A stretch of DNA of 12,103 bases, taken from the NCBI GenBank assembly GCA_964504595.1, contig CAZDEE010000026.1, positions 1 through 12,103 of the forward strand. Reading direction: 5' to 3'. Source of the stretch: CAG-826 sp964504595 (GTDB lineage Bacteria; Bacillota_I; Bacilli_A; RFN20; CAG-826). Position 1 is the stretch's first letter. Each line of letters opens with the position of its first letter. A program made the position numbers and the translations under genes. The notes under the pieces were generated by a model. That model was not told the DNA's origin and made no database searches. It saw only the letters and a program-made list of their open reading frames with translations. This document shows, piece by piece, positions 7,947 through 12,103 of the stretch.

Positions 7947-9653
7947 TCATTCAAGGTGTTCAAAAATAGAATGCCTTTTTTTATTTAAACAAAATTCAAT
8001 AATTATAATTATTCCAAAAAGAATAAGTAATAATAAAATAGATGTTAGAATAAATGACATATTTAATGTAATTGAGGCAAAAACAAGCCCGATAGAAATT
8101 GCGATTAATCCAAACAGAATAAAGGTTGATAAAAGTACTGTTTTATTTTGTTTTATTGCCGCTGTTTCATTACTCCAATCTAAGAATGGATTTTTTAAAT
8201 CTAAAAGAATCATTATGTAATTGCAGATAATAATTGATAGACCACATATAAGGGAAGCTATAGCTACATTAATAAATGGCAATTCAAAAATTATTGTAGT
8301 CATGATAATAACAAATAAATCTATTACCGCGGTGACTAAAATTCCAGGAATCATTTTAATTCTTATTTGAACAATTGGATTTAAAGGAATATTTTTTAAT
8401 GAAGCAATATTTTTACCTTCTCTAGAAAAACTTGATGAAGAAATCATTATAGTTGAGCATGTTAATGCGCCAAGAGCAATACTCGCAAAAAGAATTGAAG
8501 AAGGATGTGAATGAAAAACATCTTTAATGAGAATATACCATCTATTAAATTCTTCTGCGGAAGATTGATTTTGATATAAAGCAATAAATGTTGTTCCAAG
8601 CACTGCAATTAGAATTAATGGAGGAAAAATAGTTTGAATTAAGAGATTTGGTGAACGATAAAGCATTTTCCATTCTTTTAAAGCATAGCTTTTATTTGGT
8701 GAGTAAATAGAAAACTTTAATTCTTTTTTATCGTTTTTATTACTATAGACTTGTTTTTCATCGAGTAATTGTTTTTGATAAAATTTATTTGCAATAAATG
8801 AACATATAACAATCAATAAGCTATTTAATAAAAGGAAAGATAGTCCATATATTAAGCTAGAAAAATTATTTTTTGTATAGCCGAAAGTAATAAGGTTTAA
8901 AAAAGGTTTGATACTTTTCATATTTAAAGCAGTTTCGCTAATTAACTGCTTAAAAGCAAGTAAATCTTCACCAGTTATATTATCTATATCGGCTGAAAAA
9001 ACAGAATCAAATAAAGTTTGAATTAATAAAATACCTAAAATAGAAATCACCGAAAGAATAATGACTGTTAAATCTTTACGTTTTTTAAAATTAAATATTT
9101 TGGTAATTAAAAATGAATATATAAAAATAAAAGAAATAGGAATAAAAGGAAAACTAATAAAATATAACAGTTGATTAATAAAAGAAAATAAATTAAATGA
9201 GACTGTCGCCATATAAGCCATATTAAAAGGTAATAAAAATAGAAATTCAATTAGATATGAATAAAATAAAACACTAATGAGCTTTGCTAAAAATATTTCA
9301 TAAGGCTTAATTGGTAAATGCAAAAAAGATTCGCTATCAGTGGACAAAAAGAATGTTGAAATGACTAATGTATTAAGAAATATGAAAATAAAAAGAAATA
9401 TATAAGGTATGAAAATAGTTAAAAGATTATTAATATACTCCATATCTGTTGAGGTTATATTACCATTTGAATCGATATTTCCAAGAATAAAAGCGGAATA
9501 AAAAGTAATAAAAAATGAGATTATTAAAAATATAAACGTTATTCCTAGAATAAATGAAATTAAAGTATTATTTTTTGTTTTCTTGTTAGTAGTATTAAAA
9601 AAATTTCCATTGTTTTTAATAATGACTTTAGATAAAGATAGTATTCTATGCAT
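7947..9653 (-). CDS. ABC-2-type transporter permease
   Basis: This 568-aa membrane protein has roughly twelve hydrophobic segments arranged in two halves (about six before residue 290 and six after 335), separated by a polar stretch with KNDKKELKFSIYSPNKSY. The TDSESFLHLPIKPYEIFLAK region (about 104-123) is the conserved cytosolic elbow of large ABC-2-like exporter permeases in Firmicutes. It is presumably the membrane partner of the ATPase encoded directly upstream, whose stop codon it overlaps by 8 nt. The substrate is unknown; such pairs have been implicated in efflux of peptides, antibiotics or lipids, but nothing here decides. The gene converges on rlmH with only 2 bp between stop codons, and its 3' end carries the rlmH terminator on the other strand. 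Confidence 0.85.
   Translation of the reverse strand: MHRILSLSKVIIKNNGNFFNTTNKKTKNNTLISFILGITFIFLIISFFITFYSAFILGNIDSNGNITSTDMEYINNLLTIFIPYIFLFIFIFLNTLVISTFFLSTDSESFLHLPIKPYEIFLAKLISVLFYSYLIEFLFLLPFNMAYMATVSFNLFSFINQLLYFISFPFIPISFIFIYSFLITKIFNFKKRKDLTVIILSVISILGILLIQTLFDSVFSADIDNITGEDLLAFKQLISETALNMKSIKPFLNLITFGYTKNNFSSLIYGLSFLLLNSLLIVICSFIANKFYQKQLLDEKQVYSNKNDKKELKFSIYSPNKSYALKEWKMLYRSPNLLIQTIFPPLILIAVLGTTFIALYQNQSSAEEFNRWYILIKDVFHSHPSSILFASIALGALTCSTIMISSSSFSREGKNIASLKNIPLNPIVQIRIKMIPGILVTAVIDLFVIIMTTIIFELPFINVAIASLICGLSIIICNYIMILLDLKNPFLDWSNETAAIKQNKTVLLSTFILFGLIAISIGLVFASITLNMSFILTSILLLLILFGIIIIIEFCLNKKRHSIFEHLE
7953..7982 (+). terminator. Rho-independent terminator of the gdpP-rlmH block
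   Basis: AAGGTGTTC (7953-7961) pairs with GAATGCCTT (7969-7977) in a 9-bp stem with two G-U pairs. The loop is 7 nt, followed by a run of seven T (7976-7982). It begins 9 nt after the rlmH stop. It lies within the last codons of the minus-strand permease gene. On that strand the two G-U pairs become A/C mismatches and no T-tract follows, so it should act in the plus direction only. Confidence 0.8.
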
Positions 9654-10371
9654 TTTCTATCAACTCCAAAAATAATTCTTCTAAAGATTGATTTTCTTTT
9701 GATGATTTTTTTAATTCTTCAATCGTTCCAACAAATATTAATTTTCCTTTAGAAATAATTCCAATGCGGTCACATATTTTTTCTGCAACATCTAAGACAT
9801 GGGTGGAAAATAATACAGAATTACCTTTATCTGCATGTTCACGCATCATTTCTTTTAATGTAAATGCGGATTTTGGATCTAGTCCGGTTAAAGGCTCATC
9901 TAGTATCCAGTTTGATGGATTATGGAGGAGAACACCGATAATCATTAGTTTTTGTCTCATACCATGAGAATAAGATAATATTTTTTCATTTAAAGCGGAA
10001 GTTAACTCAAATCTTTGTGATAATTCAATAATTTTATTAGAAGCTTCTTCTTTATCTAGTTTAAAAATAGAGGCGATAAATTCTAAGTATTCTTTTCCTT
10101 TTAATCTTAAAAATATGTCTGGATTATCAGAAACGAAACCAAATTGTTTTTTAGCTTCAACGCTATCTAAAGAAATATCATGACCATTAATTAATATTTG
10201 TCCATTTGTTAATGATGATAATCCAGTCATCATTTTTAAAGTGGTGGTTTTTCCCGCTCCATTAGGGCCTAAAAATCCAAATATTTCTCCATCTTTAATA
10301 GTGACATTTAAATCTTTTACGGCGTAAAAATTATTTCCATACTTTTTTGATACGTTTTTTAATTCAATCAT
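9646..10371 (-). CDS. ABC transporter ATP-binding protein
   Basis: This 241-aa nucleotide-binding subunit energises the adjacent permease. Motifs in order are Walker A GPNGAGKT (35-42), the Q-loop region FGFVSDNPDIF (77-87, where the usual Gln is replaced), the signature LSYSHGMRQK (132-141) in place of LSGGQ, Walker B WILDEP (155-160; D158, E159), the D-loop GLDP and switch His H191 in STHV. The YSxGMxQ form of the signature is typical of ABC-2-type export and bacteriocin-immunity-like ATPases. The start follows GAGG seven nucleotides upstream. The stop overlaps the permease start (ATGCATAG), so translation is coupled. A promoter with an operator-like inverted repeat lies upstream. The ATPase function is certain; the transported substrate is not known. 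Confidence 0.95.
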   Translation of the reverse strand: MIELKNVSKKYGNNFYAVKDLNVTIKDGEIFGFLGPNGAGKTTTLKMMTGLSSLTNGQILINGHDISLDSVEAKKQFGFVSDNPDIFLRLKGKEYLEFIASIFKLDKEEASNKIIELSQRFELTSALNEKILSYSHGMRQKLMIIGVLLHNPSNWILDEPLTGLDPKSAFTLKEMMREHADKGNSVLFSTHVLDVAEKICDRIGIISKGKLIFVGTIEELKKSSKENQSLEELFLELIENA

Positions 10372-10435
10372 ATTTTCGCCTCATTTCTTTACGATTTTTA
10401 TTATAGAACATTTATTTTTTTGATACTACATAAAT

Positions 10436-10464
10436 ATTATATCCCCTTCGACAAATGTCGACAA
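10436..10464 (-). promoter_or_regulatory. Sigma-A-type promoter of the ABC transporter operon
   Basis: On the minus strand, TTGTCG (10464-10459) and a perfect TATAAT (10441-10436) are separated by exactly 17 nt. Transcription would start near 10429, giving a leader of about 58 nt that contains the GAGG ribosome binding site. The -35 and spacer overlap the inverted repeat at 10448-10461, which suggests repression by steric blocking. A second minus-strand TATAAT at 10405-10400 lacks a matching -35. Confidence 0.55.
10448..10461. promoter_or_regulatory. Operator-like inverted repeat in the divergent intergenic region
   Basis: TCGACA (10448-10453) and TGTCGA (10456-10461) are perfect 6-bp arms around AA. 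The sequence TCGACAAATG is followed directly by a near copy, TCGACAAAATG (10458-10468), so the site is both an inverted and a direct repeat. It covers the -35 of the ABC promoter and contains a possible plus-strand -35 (TCGACA, with TATTGT 16 nt downstream). A transcription factor binding here could control both directions. No regulator gene is adjacent, and I do not recognise the motif. Confidence 0.5.
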
Positions 10465-10517
10465 AATGTTATTGTTTTTTTTGTTACTATTTGTATAATT
10501 AAAGAGGTGATTTATTT

Positions 10518-10859
10518 ATGAGAAACTATCCTGAGTGGAGCCATTTAGAAAAAATCAATGACTCAAAAAATCCATTTTCTACTTTGTATAAATATGATGA
10601 TGGTTCAATGTTCTATGTAGAACCTGTTTTTTATACTCAATTGGAGGAATTTGGAAAACATCATGAATATTCTGTAGCATTGATTTTAGAAGAAATGGAA
10701 AAAATAGTTAGAAAGAATCGTCTTGTAGTTTTTACTGGTGAATTTGATTCTCCATTAACTAAGAATGAAGATGCTATATATTTAGAAATATTTGATATCA
10801 CCGATAAGTTACAAATATTTGTAGAAGATAAATCGCGTGGTTCCGATTACGGAGATTAA
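10518..10859 (+). CDS. Uncharacterised 113-aa protein
   Basis: I do not recognise this protein. It is 113 aa, soluble, acidic and rich in aromatic residues (YPEW, FSTLYKYDDGSMFYVEPVFYTQL), with no signal peptide, membrane segment or metal motif. A predicted mix is helix at about 45-67 (HHEYSVALILEEMEKIVRK) and strands at 68-75 and 86-103. Coding is supported by a strong AGAGGTGA ribosome binding site seven nucleotides before the ATG. It is further supported by a normal codon pattern and by tight coupling to the next gene, whose start lies 1 bp after the stop. The following gene is a divergent UDP-sugar dehydrogenase homologue, so the two probably act together. A perfect TATAAT at 10494-10499 is too close to be its promoter, since transcription would start inside the ribosome binding site. 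Confidence 0.75.
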   Translation: MRNYPEWSHLEKINDSKNPFSTLYKYDDGSMFYVEPVFYTQLEEFGKHHEYSVALILEEMEKIVRKNRLVVFTGEFDSPLTKNEDAIYLEIFDITDKLQIFVEDKSRGSDYGD

Positions 10860-10860
10860 T

Positions 10861-12054
10861 ATGGGAAGAGCCAAACTTGTAGTGGTAATCGGCTTAGGCA
10901 GATTAGGCTTATTGCAGGCTTTGTGGTATAGTAGCCAGGGATATGAAGTTCTTGGATTTGATTTTGATTCTAAAAAAATTGAATATTTAAATAGAGGAAT
11001 TGTTGATAGCAATGATAAAAGAATGAAACAATTATTTGATGAATATGGTCAAACAATTGTTTTTTCTTCATCTATTGACAAACTTCCAAAGCAGCCTCAT
11101 TTAATTGCGATTTGCTGTGATATTAGTTTAAAAAAAGATGGTCAAATGGACTTAGCTTCATTTAATTTAGCTATTAATATTTTAAATCAAAAGGTCGTGT
11201 CTAAAACCACTATAATTATTTATTCAGTAGTTCCGATAAATACAAATGCTAAAATAGATAAATATTTTAAAAAGAAAAATCAAAGAAATATTAAAATTAT
11301 ATCTATTCCTATATCTTCTTTAAATAATGATCTTTTTGAAGCGGTATTTAATCCTAAGTCACTTCTTGTAGGAGTAAATGATGATGATAGTCATATGTTT
11401 GTCAGTACAATCTATTTTAGTTTTATTGTAAAAGATATTCCTATTGTTTATACTGACACAAGGACAGCAGAAATGAGTGTATATATTAAAGCTATGTATA
11501 ATTTTATGAATCATAGTGTTGTTGAAGAAATAAAAAAGACCATAAAGCAAAATAAGGCTAATATGGAGCATTTAAAGTTTTTCTTCGATGATTGTTTTAA
11601 AACTATTGATTTTTCTCAAAGCTCAATTTCTCCATCTTTTATAGAAGAATATGGTTGTGTTGGAACTTTGATGAACAAAGATAAAGATGATAGTATTTTA
11701 AAAAAAATATATGAAAAGCAAATTATTAAAATAAAGCAATTATTAGCAGAAATGAAACAATATAATGTTTTAGGTATTATCGGAGTAGAAACATATTTAG
11801 GTTCTAAATCAATAGATAATTCAGTTGTTGTTTATCTTATTAAACGTTTATTAGAAGAAAAGCATAAAATATATGTTTTTGATCAAGATTTGCTTGTAGA
11901 TTTAGAAAAGGAAATTGGAAAAACAACAAGTATTTGCTATTGTTATGATATAAAAGATGTTATTGATAATTGCCAAACGATTTATTTGTTTGATGAAACT
12001 GTTGATTTAGCAAAATATAATTTGAAAAATAAAATAATTAAGAAAATAGACTAA
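10861..12054 (+). CDS. Degenerate UDP-glucose/GDP-mannose dehydrogenase-family protein
   Basis: This 397-aa protein has the three-part layout of nucleotide-sugar dehydrogenases. An N-terminal Rossmann domain carries VVVIGLGRLG (7-16) and acidic D34/D36. ICCDISLKKDGQMDL (84-98), YSVVPINT (121-128), a central dimerisation helix (about 200-230) and a C-terminal domain with GIIGVETYLGSKSIDNS (305-321) follow. Active-site positions are changed: PEFLREG appears as PISSLNND (150-157), the Lys/Asn helix reads AEMSVYIKA (203-211), and GGSClPKD reads GTLMNKD (268-274) with Leu for the catalytic Cys. A nearby Cys266 is out of register. It is therefore unlikely to oxidise UDP-sugars normally and may be a pseudoenzyme or bind another ligand. 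The start at 10861 follows GGAG with 6-nt spacing; a GTG at 10837 would overlap the upstream gene. It follows the 113-aa gene by 1 bp. Confidence 0.8.
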   Translation: MGRAKLVVVIGLGRLGLLQALWYSSQGYEVLGFDFDSKKIEYLNRGIVDSNDKRMKQLFDEYGQTIVFSSSIDKLPKQPHLIAICCDISLKKDGQMDLASFNLAINILNQKVVSKTTIIIYSVVPINTNAKIDKYFKKKNQRNIKIISIPISSLNNDLFEAVFNPKSLLVGVNDDDSHMFVSTIYFSFIVKDIPIVYTDTRTAEMSVYIKAMYNFMNHSVVEEIKKTIKQNKANMEHLKFFFDDCFKTIDFSQSSISPSFIEEYGCVGTLMNKDKDDSILKKIYEKQIIKIKQLLAEMKQYNVLGIIGVETYLGSKSIDNSVVVYLIKRLLEEKHKIYVFDQDLLVDLEKEIGKTTSICYCYDIKDVIDNCQTIYLFDETVDLAKYNLKNKIIKKID

Positions 12055-12056
12055 AA

Positions 12057-12103
12057 AAGTAGATGTGTTTACTAATAGTGGTAAATACATCTACTTATAT
12101 TTT
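12057..12103. terminator. Bidirectional hairpin terminator
   Basis: AAGTAGATGTGTTTAC (12057-12072) and GTAAATACATCTACTT (12081-12096) pair over 16 bp with one G-U, around an 8-nt loop. ATATTTT follows on the plus strand, while a run of six A before the stem (12053-12058) gives a T-tract on the minus strand. It ends the dehydrogenase-homologue transcript and could also stop one arriving from the right. Confidence 0.85.

Noticed and set aside
10472..10499. TTGTTT / TATAAT pair (16-nt spacer) as promoter of the 113-aa gene.
   Set aside because: Transcription would begin near 10506, inside the AGAGGTGA ribosome binding site at 10503-10510, removing much of it. The -10 match may be chance in AT-rich DNA.
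1..12103. Mycoplasma-type code (UGA = Trp).
   Set aside because: walJ and the ABC permease end at TGA at the family-expected length, and Trp residues are encoded by TGG, so the standard code fits.
1..12103. tRNA, rRNA, CRISPR array, insertion sequence or phage genes.
   Set aside because: No cloverleaf or rRNA-like segments, no regularly spaced repeats, and no transposase, integrase or phage structural proteins were seen on either strand.

Overview
This window is AT-rich chromosomal DNA from a low-GC Firmicute, either one of the Bacilli or a relative near the Mollicutes boundary. The Shine-Dalgarno sequences are of the AGAGGTGA/AGGAGG type. TGA serves as a stop codon and TGG encodes Trp, so the standard bacterial code applies rather than the Mycoplasma code. 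The core gene order, DUF2232 (yybS-like) - gdpP - rplI - dnaB - walJ - rlmH, corresponds to the origin-proximal region of Bacillus subtilis but is more compact. I cannot name the genus from sequence alone.

Layout. Positions 52-552 hold the C-terminal part of a DUF2828 (vWA-like) gene with no usable start, followed by a clean hairpin terminator. Next is a free-standing PHP-domain metal-dependent phosphoesterase (714-1418). A co-directional block runs from 1631 to 7944: a YybS-like membrane protein, the c-di-AMP phosphodiesterase GdpP, ribosomal protein bL9, the replicative helicase DnaB, the metallo-beta-lactamase-fold protein WalJ and the 23S rRNA methyltransferase RlmH. Gaps from gdpP onward are 2-17 bp or a 4-nt overlap. 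The block ends in a terminator that lies inside the 3' end of the convergent ABC permease gene.

On the minus strand, an ABC exporter pair (ATPase 10371-9646, permease 9653-7947, 8-nt overlap) is transcribed from a good promoter whose -35 lies in a 14-bp inverted repeat. Diverging from it on the plus strand is a two-gene unit: an unrecognised 113-aa protein and a UDP-sugar dehydrogenase-family protein. The latter keeps its nucleotide-binding glycines but has lost the catalytic cysteine and several other active-site residues. A strong bidirectional hairpin closes the window.

The central block combines second-messenger turnover (c-di-AMP), replication and ribosome functions. The parts most deserving a second look are the degenerate dehydrogenase with its small partner, the operator-like repeat between them and the ABC pair, and the decayed DUF2828 gene.
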